Counted from the stretch's first letter, positions 1-5,422 are shown. The stretch is 5,422 nt of DNA from Magnetovibrio sp. (GCA_016763255.1 JAESUA010000272.1:1-5422), one strand, 5' to 3'. Made by a program: numbers and translations. Notes: generated from the sequence alone by a model not told the origin.

Positions 1-26
1 CAGCCCAAGCGGAGAAGACCGAATGA
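1..26 (+). CDS. Possible 3' end of an upstream gene (partial)
   Basis: One forward frame reads A-Q-A-E-K-T-E and stops at the TGA at 24-26, which overlaps the fliP ATG in an ATGA arrangement. Such 4-bp overlaps are common inside flagellar operons, so this could be the end of fliO, fliN or another flagellar gene translated just ahead of fliP. Only seven codons are visible, so the product cannot be identified and the frame may be open by chance. Confidence 0.35.
11..17 (+). promoter_or_regulatory. Ribosome binding site of fliP
   Basis: GGAGAAG lies 5 bases before the ATG at 23-25. This supports the upstream methionine as the start over the internal Met18 and Met21, and it keeps the whole signal peptide. 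Confidence 0.6.
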
Positions 27-820
27 CGTCCTTTGCACTCACGCGCAAGGTCATTCTTCCCGCCATTAAGCCGATGGCCAAAATGACAGTGTTCACCTTG
101 GCCGTGGCAGGCTTGGCGTGGGGCATGCCTTTCGAGGCCTTCGCCCAAAGCCTAACCTTGGACTTAGGGCCGGAACAGAGCGCATCGACCACCGGACGCA
201 TCATCCAATTGGTTTTGCTGCTGACGGTGCTCAGTTTGGCGCCGTCGATCCTCATCATGATGACGTCTTTCACGCGCATCGTGATCGTCTTATCGTTCCT
301 GCGCACCGCACTGGGTACCCAGCAAACCCCGCCCAACCAAGTTTTGATGTCGCTGGCGCTGTTTCTAACCCTGTTCATCATGATGCCGACCTTCCAGGCC
401 ACCTATGACGACGCGATACAGCCGCTTCTGGACGGCAACATCACCGAGTCCCAGGCTTTTACCCGCGCCATTGTGCCCTTTGAAACCTTCATGATGGGCC
501 AGGTGCGCGAACAGGATTTGGGTTTGTTTGTCGATATGGCGGGCCTAACCGATGAGCAGGTTCAGCAAAACATGCCCCTGCGCGTCTTGATCCCCGCGTT
601 CATGATTTCCGAACTGCGCCGCGCCTTTGAAATCGGCTTTTTGCTGTTCGTGCCGTTTCTCATCATCGACATGGTGGTCGCTTCGGTGTTGATGTCCATG
701 GGCATGATGATGTTGCCCCCGATCATGATCGCACTGCCGTTTAAGATCATTTTCTTCGTCTTGGTGGACGGCTGGTACATGATTGTGGGCTCGCTGGTGC
801 GCAGTTACGGCGGCATCTAG
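23..820 (+). CDS. fliP: Flagellar biosynthetic protein FliP (export gate subunit)
   Basis: FliP is an inner-membrane subunit of the flagellar type III export gate. With FliQ and FliR it forms the channel that passes rod, hook and filament proteins. The 265-residue product starts with a signal peptide (hydrophobic core about 21-34, likely cleavage after A39-F-A41), a known feature of FliP. Hydrophobic segments follow at about 60-80, 84-95, 107-122, 203-225 and 232-258. Residues 191-206 (PAFMISELRRAFEIGF) match the FliP family signature, and the methionine-rich MGMMMLPP at 226-233 corresponds to the gating loop. Length is normal and no key segment is missing. The start is supported by GGAGAAG upstream and a possible ATGA overlap with a preceding gene. 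No fliQ or fliR follows; the next gene encodes a small heat-shock protein behind its own regulatory gap. The type III secretion homologue SctR is less likely, given the signal peptide and sequence. Confidence 0.97.
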   Translation: MTSFALTRKVILPAIKPMAKMTVFTLAVAGLAWGMPFEAFAQSLTLDLGPEQSASTTGRIIQLVLLLTVLSLAPSILIMMTSFTRIVIVLSFLRTALGTQQTPPNQVLMSLALFLTLFIMMPTFQATYDDAIQPLLDGNITESQAFTRAIVPFETFMMGQVREQDLGLFVDMAGLTDEQVQQNMPLRVLIPAFMISELRRAFEIGFLLFVPFLIIDMVVASVLMSMGMMMLPPIMIALPFKIIFFVLVDGWYMIVGSLVRSYGGI

Positions 821-850
821 CCACCCCCTACAATATATATTCGCGCAAAA

Positions 851-884
851 ATGATAAAATATACGCAAGCAGTCCCTATATAAG
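851..884 (+). promoter_or_regulatory. Candidate RpoH (sigma-32) promoter of hsp20
   Basis: CCTATATAAG at 875-884 fits the alphaproteobacterial RpoH -10 consensus CYTATNTNNG at every fixed position. The -35 side is weak: TGATAAAA at 852-859 lies at a suitable distance but only loosely resembles CTTGAAA. Transcription would start near 889-891 and give a leader of about 57 bases. A heat-shock promoter suits the gene downstream. Other AT-rich elements nearby (TACAAT at 829-834) could give a second, sigma-70 type start. Confidence 0.4.
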
Positions 885-902
885 TGTACAGCAACTGGCG
901 GC

Positions 903-946
903 AACAGAGCCCCGGCTGCGGTTTTCTCCACCAAGAGGAGGCTGTT
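903..946 (+). promoter_or_regulatory. Candidate RNA thermometer covering the hsp20 ribosome binding site
   Basis: AACAG at 903-907 is fully complementary to CTGTT at 942-946, just before the ATG. Inside it CCCC at 910-913 can pair with the two GG pairs (937-938 and 940-941) of the Shine-Dalgarno GAGGAGG, leaving A939 bulged. A small inner stem GGT/ACC (920-922 with 930-932) fits within the loop. An alternative hairpin pairs CTCC 926-929 with GGAG 937-940. In either fold the ribosome binding site is hidden by an imperfect helix, as in the thermometers of many small heat-shock genes. It lacks the classic ROSE anti-SD motif UYGCU, so it would be a different type. The fold was found by eye and no energy was calculated. 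Confidence 0.4.
935..941 (+). promoter_or_regulatory. Ribosome binding site of hsp20
   Basis: GAGGAGG is a near-ideal Shine-Dalgarno, 5 bases before the ATG at 947. It decides the start: the longer frame that opens with GTG at 884 overlaps the candidate -10 box and its first 21 residues do not look like protein. Confidence 0.8.
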
Positions 947-1588
947 ATGTCGCTTAAAGTTAAAAAATCAGATCCCGCCCCAAAAGACAGTCCACAAACG
1001 CCCAAGCCGTCAGCGACGGGGCAGTCCGCGGCGGGGCAATCTACGGCTGAGCAATCCGCGGCTGAGCATCGCCGTCAACATCCGTTACTGGCGCTTCGTG
1101 AAGATGTCGATCATCTGTTCGAGAACTTTTTTTCCGGTTTTGCCTTAGGCCCATTTGGTGAATTTGGCCGCGGCGGCAAACATTCAGAACCGTTTCGCCG
1201 CATTGAAGACGCCTTTGCGGGCATCGGCTCAGGGCTGGGCACGGCTATGGGCAAACTGCACATCATAGCCGATATACACGAAACCGATGATAGCTACCGC
1301 ATCGAAGCCGAATTACCCGGTTTCAGCGAAGACGCTATTGAGATCAGCGCCGCAGATGGCTTGTTGACGGTTCGCGGGCAAAAGAAAGACGCAAACAAAC
1401 AAAATCGAAAAAATTATCATTTGAGCGAACGCCATTACGGTTCGGTGACACGCATTTTCCCCCTTCCCGACACGCTCGATGTGAGCAAATCCGTAGCCAC
1501 TTACACAAATGGTGTGCTGATCGTCACGGTGCCAAAAAAAGTCATAAACAAAGCCAAGGCAAAAAAGATTCCCATCTCTGGCCCCTAA
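947..1588 (+). CDS. Small heat-shock protein, Hsp20/alpha-crystallin family
   Basis: This is an ATP-independent cytoplasmic chaperone that binds unfolding proteins and holds them for DnaK/ClpB. The product is 213 residues, longer than typical bacterial members (about 140-170). Residues 1-21 are charged and proline-rich. Residues 22-41 are four tandem pentapeptides of the type S-A-x-[GE]-Q. Residues 42-103 form a Phe/Gly-rich arm containing a VDHLFENFF segment. The alpha-crystallin domain spans about 106-197, with AELPGF at 121-126 and the hallmark AxxxNGVLxVxxPK at 184-197. The C-terminal I-x-I motif needed for oligomer assembly is I208-P-I210. The start follows a strong Shine-Dalgarno at 935-941. 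A candidate RpoH promoter and a leader hairpin lie upstream. It is probably transcribed alone, and convergent with speDE. Family assignment is very secure; IbpA or HspA naming is not decided. Confidence 0.95.
   Translation: MSLKVKKSDPAPKDSPQTPKPSATGQSAAGQSTAEQSAAEHRRQHPLLALREDVDHLFENFFSGFALGPFGEFGRGGKHSEPFRRIEDAFAGIGSGLGTAMGKLHIIADIHETDDSYRIEAELPGFSEDAIEISAADGLLTVRGQKKDANKQNRKNYHLSERHYGSVTRIFPLPDTLDVSKSVATYTNGVLIVTVPKKVINKAKAKKIPISGP
1010..1069 (+). repeat. Four tandem 15-bp units inside hsp20
   Basis: Units start at 1010, 1025, 1040 and 1055 and encode SATGQ, SAAGQ, STAEQ and SAAEH. They are imperfect but clearly related at DNA level (for example TCCGCGGC opens units 2 and 4). Because 15 is a multiple of 3, gain or loss of a unit would keep the reading frame. 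The region should be a disordered linker. Confidence 0.8.
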
Positions 1589-1621
1589 TGCAGCTTGCTA
1601 TAAACCGATCCGGTTCAATCA

Positions 1622-1645
1622 AAAGCCTGGCTCACGCCGAGCTTT
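1622..1645. terminator. Hairpin between convergent hsp20 and speE, probable bidirectional terminator
   Basis: AAAGC at 1622-1626 pairs with GCTTT at 1641-1645, and GGC 1629-1631 with GCC 1636-1638 around a TCAC loop. Between the two stems there is one wobble and one mismatch, giving about ten stacked positions. On the minus strand the stem ends in four T residues, just after the speE stop. On the plus strand it ends in GCTTT, 34 bases after the hsp20 stop. The T-runs are short, so termination may be incomplete. A smaller stem, AACCG-ATC-CGGTT, lies at 1603-1615. Confidence 0.5.
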
Positions 1646-1654
1646 ATGTTGCTA

Positions 1655-2500
1655 TCATTTGATTAAATCAAGAATGAATTGGGGCAATGCAAATGCCGCG
1701 CGGTGCATGTCCGGGGTATAATAACGCGTCGATATGTTCGCCGCCGCAAACCGAGTGCGCAGGGTTTCGACATCCACATTGCGCAAGTCGGCATCATCTG
1801 TGCCCCAACCCAAGGTCATGATCCCGCCGCAATACGTCGGCACCACGGTGGTGTAAAAGCCATTGTCCTTAAAGGATTGGCCCATGCGCCGGTAGGTGGT
1901 GCTCACTTCATCGCCCTGGAAAAACGGCACCCCGTTTTGCGTCACCAATACACCGCCATAGGTTAAGCAGCGATGGCAGCTGGCGTAAAAGCTTTCGCTG
2001 AACAAAACTTCGCCAGGTCCAATAGGATCGGTGGAATCGACAATGATCACGTCAAAGCGCTGGTCCGTCTCGGCAACGAATTTCACCCCATCGGCGATGA
2101 TCAAATTGGTCCGTTCATCATCAAATGCGCCGTCGGACAGTTCGGGGAAGTACTGCGTGCACAAATCCACCACCGTGCGGTCAATTTCGACCATGGTGGC
2201 GTGCTTGATGGCTTGATGGCGCAACACTTCGCGCAAAATTCCGCCGTCACCGCCGCCGATGATCAACACCTTTACGGCATCCCCTTTGGCCAGTATAGGC
2301 ACATGGGTCATCATTTCGTGGTAGGCGTATTCATCACGGGTGGTGACCTGGATGATGTTATCCAACGCCATCACTCGACCGAATGTTGGCGTATCAAAAA
2401 TCACCAAGTCCTGGTGTTCGGTTTTTTCTTGAAAGATAATTTCTTTGACTTCGAAGCTTTGAGCATAGCCGCGATGAAGAACTTCTTCGTAGCGCTTCAT
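1655..2500 (-). CDS. speE: Spermidine synthase (polyamine aminopropyltransferase)
   Basis: SpeE moves the aminopropyl group from decarboxylated S-adenosylmethionine to putrescine, giving spermidine and methylthioadenosine, in the cytoplasm. The 281-residue length is normal for bacterial SpeE. A short N-terminal beta domain (about 1-55) precedes a Rossmann-type methyltransferase fold. Visible motifs are DEYAYHEMM at 56-64, the nucleotide loop GGGDGG at 82-87 followed by REVLRH, the acidic VEID ending strand 2 at 104-107, ADG at 136-138, and VDSTDPIGP at 154-162. D155 and D158 match the catalytic and substrate aspartates of the family. The C-terminal YYTPDMHRAAFALPQ segment is also typical. Its ATG overlaps the speD stop as ATGA and no good Shine-Dalgarno precedes it, so its translation is probably coupled to speD. 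Putrescine specificity is inferred from overall similarity and from the paired speD. Confidence 0.97.
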   Translation of the reverse strand: MKRYEEVLHRGYAQSFEVKEIIFQEKTEHQDLVIFDTPTFGRVMALDNIIQVTTRDEYAYHEMMTHVPILAKGDAVKVLIIGGGDGGILREVLRHQAIKHATMVEIDRTVVDLCTQYFPELSDGAFDDERTNLIIADGVKFVAETDQRFDVIIVDSTDPIGPGEVLFSESFYASCHRCLTYGGVLVTQNGVPFFQGDEVSTTYRRMGQSFKDNGFYTTVVPTYCGGIMTLGWGTDDADLRNVDVETLRTRFAAANISTRYYTPDMHRAAFALPQFILDLIK

Positions 2501-2961
2501 TTGATCACACCACGTTTGTGCTCGCTGACATCCATCTCTTGTGGCTGGAAAGCCTTTTTAAGGCGCGGCAACGCATCGTGGGGATTGCACTCACCACACA
2601 TGAAAATATCGATGGCGGCATAGGATTTTTCCGGCCATGTGTGAATGGAGATATGACTTTCCGCCAACACCACCACCCCCGATACCCCGCTGTAAGGGGA
2701 AAAATGATGGAAATGGCGGTGAAGGATCGTCGCCCCGGCATCCAACGCGCTGTTGCACAATGCCTCTTCAATCACTTTGGGGTCATCGAGATTACTCGCC
2801 CCCCACAACTCAACCAGCACATGGTTGCCCGCATAACGAACGCCATCACGCTCGATAAAATAATCTTTGGTATTGTCCACGATTGGGTAGAGTGACTGAG
2901 GCTGCGTTTCGCCATCCTCGTCCCGGTTCATGTCCAATTGTGTCAGCGCGGTGCTATCCAT
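2497..2961 (-). CDS. speD: S-adenosylmethionine decarboxylase proenzyme, pyruvoyl type
   Basis: SpeD decarboxylates S-adenosylmethionine to supply the aminopropyl donor for SpeE. It is made as a proenzyme that cuts itself between Glu101 and Ser102 (in LAESHISIHTWPE); the serine becomes the pyruvoyl cofactor. His107 and Cys122 lie 5 and 20 residues after that serine, the same spacing as Ser63/His68/Cys83 of the Thermotoga enzyme, so the processing and catalytic set is intact. I chose the ATG at 2959-2961 (154 residues) because GGGAG lies 7 bases upstream. The GTG at 2965-2967 is in frame but sits 1 base from that site; using it adds two residues. Compared with the short bacterial forms there are nearly 40 extra N-terminal residues, polar and low in pattern. 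It is first in a speDE operon. Confidence 0.95.
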   Translation of the reverse strand: MDSTALTQLDMNRDEDGETQPQSLYPIVDNTKDYFIERDGVRYAGNHVLVELWGASNLDDPKVIEEALCNSALDAGATILHRHFHHFSPYSGVSGVVVLAESHISIHTWPEKSYAAIDIFMCGECNPHDALPRLKKAFQPQEMDVSEHKRGVIK

Positions 2962-2968
2962 CAGCACA

Positions 2969-2973
2969 CTCCC
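2969..2973 (-). promoter_or_regulatory. Ribosome binding site of speD
   Basis: Read on the minus strand this is GGGAG, 7 bases before the ATG at 2961. The spacing favours that ATG over the GTG two codons upstream, which is only 1 base away. Confidence 0.55.
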
Positions 2974-3025
2974 AAACGAAAGTTATTTTACCTTATTCAG
3001 GCGATGCAAGGGGTGCAAAGCGCGC

Positions 3026-3054
3026 TGAATACGACAATGCGACAAGGTGATCAA
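3026..3054 (-). promoter_or_regulatory. Weak candidate promoter for speDE
   Basis: On the minus strand TTGATC (3054-3049) and TATTCA (3031-3026) are 17 bases apart, the ideal sigma-70 spacing, but match the consensus hexamers only in part. The 147-bp gap before speD makes a promoter here likely, since neighbouring genes are tightly packed. The exact site is uncertain. Confidence 0.25.
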
Positions 3055-3057
3055 GAA

Positions 3058-3081
3058 CAATCGTATCAAAGAGAGCGATTG
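3058..3081. repeat. Inverted repeat in the gap between the TPR gene and speD
   Basis: CAATCG at 3058-3063 and CGATTG at 3076-3081 are perfect inverted copies around a 12-base loop, 28 bases past the stop of the TPR gene. On the minus strand the stem is followed by TTCTTG. It could be a weak terminator for the TPR gene or an operator for speDE. A six-base stem may also arise by chance. Confidence 0.3.
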
Positions 3082-3108
3082 CCCATCCTTTTTAGCTTTA
3101 ACAAGCCA

Positions 3109-5422
3109 TCAATAGAGTGAGCTCAACTGGCCATCGGCGACACGTTGTCGATAAACTTCCATAAATCCACCAAAGTCCTCGACCGTTTTAACAATGGGGG
3201 ATAACCCCCGAAAATTCACCAAGCCCGTTTCCGGGGGTTCTGCAATCAAACGAAACGCATCGGCGTAACTCGATTTAGCCATGGCCGCGCCATAATTTTC
3301 CAAAATGCGTGAGATCGCCACTTCGTTACCGGCAAGGGTTTGGGCGATGGCCAACGACAACACCACCGCAGCCTGGGTATCATCCATCAGTTTGCGTGGT
3401 TTGACGCCAAAATCACGAACCAGTTTGGTGAGCGATTTAGAGGCATCTTTCCAATTGCCCGCCCGCCAATATATGCTCGAACGGAGCAATTCGGCTTCTT
3501 TGCTGACTTGCGCCAACAATAAATCCAAGGCCACTTGGGGTTCTTCCAAACCGACATGAGCCTGGGCACGCAACAATCTACGCTCTAATTTCAACTCATC
3601 GCTGTACCCACCCCCCCGGGTATTGTTGAGGCCAACGATGGCGCGATCATATTTACGATCAAACAGGTAAATCAGGGCCATGCGCGCCCCGACGCGGCCC
3701 TTTTCGTCCCCCTTCAAACGGAACTCAATTTGAGATTCTAACAAAGCGGCGGCGCGATCCAATAAATCCACCCCGACAAGGCGATCGGCCAAACGGCGGA
3801 TCATTTCATCGCCCAGCGCACCCGGCGGGGTCAGTTCACGAAATTCATCATAAAGCGCAATGGCGGTCACCGCCGGCAAGACGTCCGCACCATCATCCAA
3901 ATAAAGCATTTTGAACGTATCGCTCATCTTCTTGGTGATCTGGTTGGCACCGTCATGATCGGGGAAGTATGTAGCCGCCTGACGCAATGTGCGCAGGCCA
4001 TTACGGTATTTTTGCTGATCCAGGTAAAGCGAGCCCAAACGACGCAGCAAATTAAATTCAAAGTTATCGCCACGCCATACAAAACGCAGCTTTTCAAATT
4101 GTTCGATGGCATCGGTGGGCGTGAACAGGTCCTGTTGCAACAGCAATTCGGTACGGGCCATGGCGGCCTTAGCCCGCGATGGCCGGTGGCGACCATCCAT
4201 AACGCGTTCCCAGTCGGCAATCGCACCATCCGGATCGCCGCTCAGTTCCTTGAGTTTCCCCGCCACAAAATCAATCTGGTCTTTTTGTGCCCGGGTGGGA
4301 TTGTCGACGGACAAAACTTCCAGATATTGCCCAGCCTGTTTGACATCGCCCAGTTCAACTGCGGCCGCGGCAACCAACGTCGCCATCGGCATTTTGATGG
4401 CCTTGGGGTAGGGTTGAGTGATGGCACCGGTCTGACGCAGCTCGTAAGCTACATCCTCCATATTACCTTGCGCGGCCCCCACGGCGGCACGCCAGAACGT
4501 GGCTTCGTCATAGGCATCGAGGCTTTTATGAGCCAGTTCACGCTTGGCGTCTTTGAGACGCCCCATCAACCAACTTGCAGCCCCCCGCATCAAGCGATAT
4601 TCAGGAGTGCTTTTAAACGTCGGATCAAACCGCACCATGACATCCAGAACCCCCAAGGTTTCCGGCATGAAACCGTTGGCAAAAAAGAAATTCGCCAATT
4701 CGCGTTGCGCCTTTTTCTTTTCTCGCGTGTTCTTGGCAAAGGCCACGTCACGTTGCAGGTCCTGTTTGATATCGGTAAACGCCAGCAAGTCGGGCCGCTT
4801 CCATTTTTCCAAATTGAGGACGCGCGTCAATGGTCGGAGCGAATTCATCCCCGCGCTGGACGCCAATTGCTGCTGGAGTTCGACGTTGGCTTTTTGTTCA
4901 GCACTGACGTTTGAGATGTACAGCGTACCGGTGCTGGTGACTTCGACGCCCTGACGCAAGGGCCTTATCCGCAGATCGTCGGATAAGGGCTTAATCACCA
5001 AGCCTTGTTTGGACGGCAATATGCGCAATTGTGGGTAGGACCATTCACGTGACATGCCGTGTCCCAGTGGAATCACCGGCACAGCAATCAAATTGTCGCC
5101 CACATCAGGATCGCGAAAAGCAATAACGTTGCCCGGTTCAGGGACCGAGACGAACAGCCGCGCGCCCAATGGCGAATCCGGTTGGGCATCAACCTGCAAC
5201 GGGGCACTGGGGATCAGGGGTTGGGGCATAAATTCCAGCAACCATGCCAATCCAGCGCGCTTGACCGCCGGGTTCACACTTTCCGGCGTGGTCATGCGCA
5301 GCACCGCACCATTGCGTGAGGGCACCTGTTCCACCGCCGTGATCAGACCTGCACCATCTTTGAGCAAGGCTTCTGTATCAATATCGGCACGCTTATCAAA
5401 CACCACCCAGAGATTTTCTCCG
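3109..5422 (-). CDS. Large TPR-repeat protein of unknown function (5' end beyond window)
   Basis: The frame is open to the right edge: codons before the first GTG (5404-5406) read G-E-N-L-W, which continues smoothly into VVFDKRADID, so the true start lies outside and that GTG is an internal valine. At least 770 residues are visible. Counting from that valine, residues 1-170 look beta-rich with many Pro/Val turns. A charged Lys/Arg-rich linker lies near 200-235. Residues from about 233 to 720 are helical TPR-like pairs, clearest at 233-265, 267-295, 376-405, 450-482, 571-595 and 607-632, with the A-x-G and D-P turn patterns usual for TPRs. The C-terminus (721-765) ends in QLSSLY. TPR superhelices bind other proteins; the beta-rich front suggests an envelope or periplasmic protein, but the N-terminal signal is not in view. 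I do not recognise a named family. A motility role is possible from the nearby fliP, but is only inference. Confidence 0.85.
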   Translation of the reverse strand, partial: GENLWVVFDKRADIDTEALLKDGAGLITAVEQVPSRNGAVLRMTTPESVNPAVKRAGLAWLLEFMPQPLIPSAPLQVDAQPDSPLGARLFVSVPEPGNVIAFRDPDVGDNLIAVPVIPLGHGMSREWSYPQLRILPSKQGLVIKPLSDDLRIRPLRQGVEVTSTGTLYISNVSAEQKANVELQQQLASSAGMNSLRPLTRVLNLEKWKRPDLLAFTDIKQDLQRDVAFAKNTREKKKAQRELANFFFANGFMPETLGVLDVMVRFDPTFKSTPEYRLMRGAASWLMGRLKDAKRELAHKSLDAYDEATFWRAAVGAAQGNMEDVAYELRQTGAITQPYPKAIKMPMATLVAAAAVELGDVKQAGQYLEVLSVDNPTRAQKDQIDFVAGKLKELSGDPDGAIADWERVMDGRHRPSRAKAAMARTELLLQQDLFTPTDAIEQFEKLRFVWRGDNFEFNLLRRLGSLYLDQQKYRNGLRTLRQAATYFPDHDGANQITKKMSDTFKMLYLDDGADVLPAVTAIALYDEFRELTPPGALGDEMIRRLADRLVGVDLLDRAAALLESQIEFRLKGDEKGRVGARMALIYLFDRKYDRAIVGLNNTRGGGYSDELKLERRLLRAQAHVGLEEPQVALDLLLAQVSKEAELLRSSIYWRAGNWKDASKSLTKLVRDFGVKPRKLMDDTQAAVVLSLAIAQTLAGNEVAISRILENYGAAMAKSSYADAFRLIAEPPETGLVNFRGLSPIVKTVEDFGGFMEVYRQRVADGQLSSLY
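3196..3239 (-). repeat. Overlapping, mutually exclusive hairpins within the TPR gene
   Basis: AACCCCCG at 3203-3210 pairs perfectly with CGGGGGTT at 3232-3239, an 8-bp GC-rich stem. The same C-run also pairs with GGGGG at 3196-3200 around ATAA. Both stems cannot form at once. They lie about 85-130 bases before the stop codon, in coding sequence (E-P-P-E-T-G-L-V-N-F-R-G-L-S-P). Confidence 0.5.

Noticed and set aside
805..834. Sigma-70 promoter made of TTACGG and TACAAT before hsp20
   Set aside because: The spacing is acceptable (18 bases) but the -35 match is poor and the site lies further from the gene than the RpoH-like box; kept only as a possible second start.
545..934. 129-codon minus-strand frame opposite the end of fliP
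   Set aside because: It is His/Asp-rich and antisense to the conserved FliP signature and gating loop, so it is a shadow.
884..946. Extended GTG start for the heat-shock protein adding 21 residues
   Set aside because: The GTG overlaps the candidate -10 box, the added residues match no Hsp20 feature, and the strong GAGGAGG sits just before the ATG at 947.
1973..2623. 216-codon open frame on the plus strand opposite speE and speD
   Set aside because: It lies antisense to two genes with intact catalytic motifs, is rich in His/Gln as expected of a shadow frame, and shows no domain or good ribosome site.
3091..3108. GCTT/AAGC stem just after the TPR stop as a terminator
   Set aside because: Four base pairs only and no T-run follows on the minus strand.
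3955..4914. 319-codon open frame on the plus strand opposite the TPR gene
   Set aside because: It is a mirror of the TPR coding sequence; composition is irregular, there is no recognisable motif, and the minus-strand frame is far longer and has clear repeat structure.
5404..5406. GTG as the real start of the TPR protein
   Set aside because: The frame continues to the window edge without a stop, the upstream codons look like protein, and no Shine-Dalgarno lies at the proper distance.

Overview
The window looks like a stretch of an alphaproteobacterial chromosome, probably a Rhodospirillales-like, flagellated and perhaps marine bacterium. The grounds are moderate GC content with dense gene packing, a FliP that carries a signal peptide, a heat-shock type -10 box of the alphaproteobacterial form (CYTATNTNNG), and a SpeD/SpeE pair of bacterial type. 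This assignment comes from reading the sequence; no search was run.

Layout. Plus strand: a few codons that may be the end of an upstream gene (1-26), fliP for the flagellar export gate (23-820), a short AT-rich regulatory gap (821-946), and an hsp20/IbpA-type small heat-shock protein (947-1588). A 66-bp gap with a hairpin that can work as a terminator in both directions separates these from the minus-strand block. Minus strand, in order of transcription: a large TPR-repeat protein that enters from the right edge (5422-3109, its start lies outside the window), a gap of about 147 bp, then speD (2961-2497) and speE (2500-1655), which overlap by 4 bp. There are no RNA genes, insertion sequences, CRISPR arrays or phage genes. 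No gene-free stretch exceeds 150 bp.

How the genes work together. SpeD makes decarboxylated S-adenosylmethionine and SpeE uses it to turn putrescine into spermidine, so the two form a complete two-step module. FliP is one subunit of the flagellar type III export gate, and its usual partners FliQ and FliR are not next to it here. The small heat-shock gene has its own plausible control: an RpoH-like promoter and a short leader that can fold over its ribosome binding site, as an RNA thermometer would. The TPR protein is not recognised as a named family. It is probably an envelope or scaffold protein, but its job is unknown.

Most of the window is ordinary core genome. The points that deserve a second look are the candidate RNA thermometer in front of hsp20, the 15-bp tandem repeats inside hsp20, the uncharacterised TPR protein, and a pair of mutually exclusive hairpins near the end of the TPR gene.
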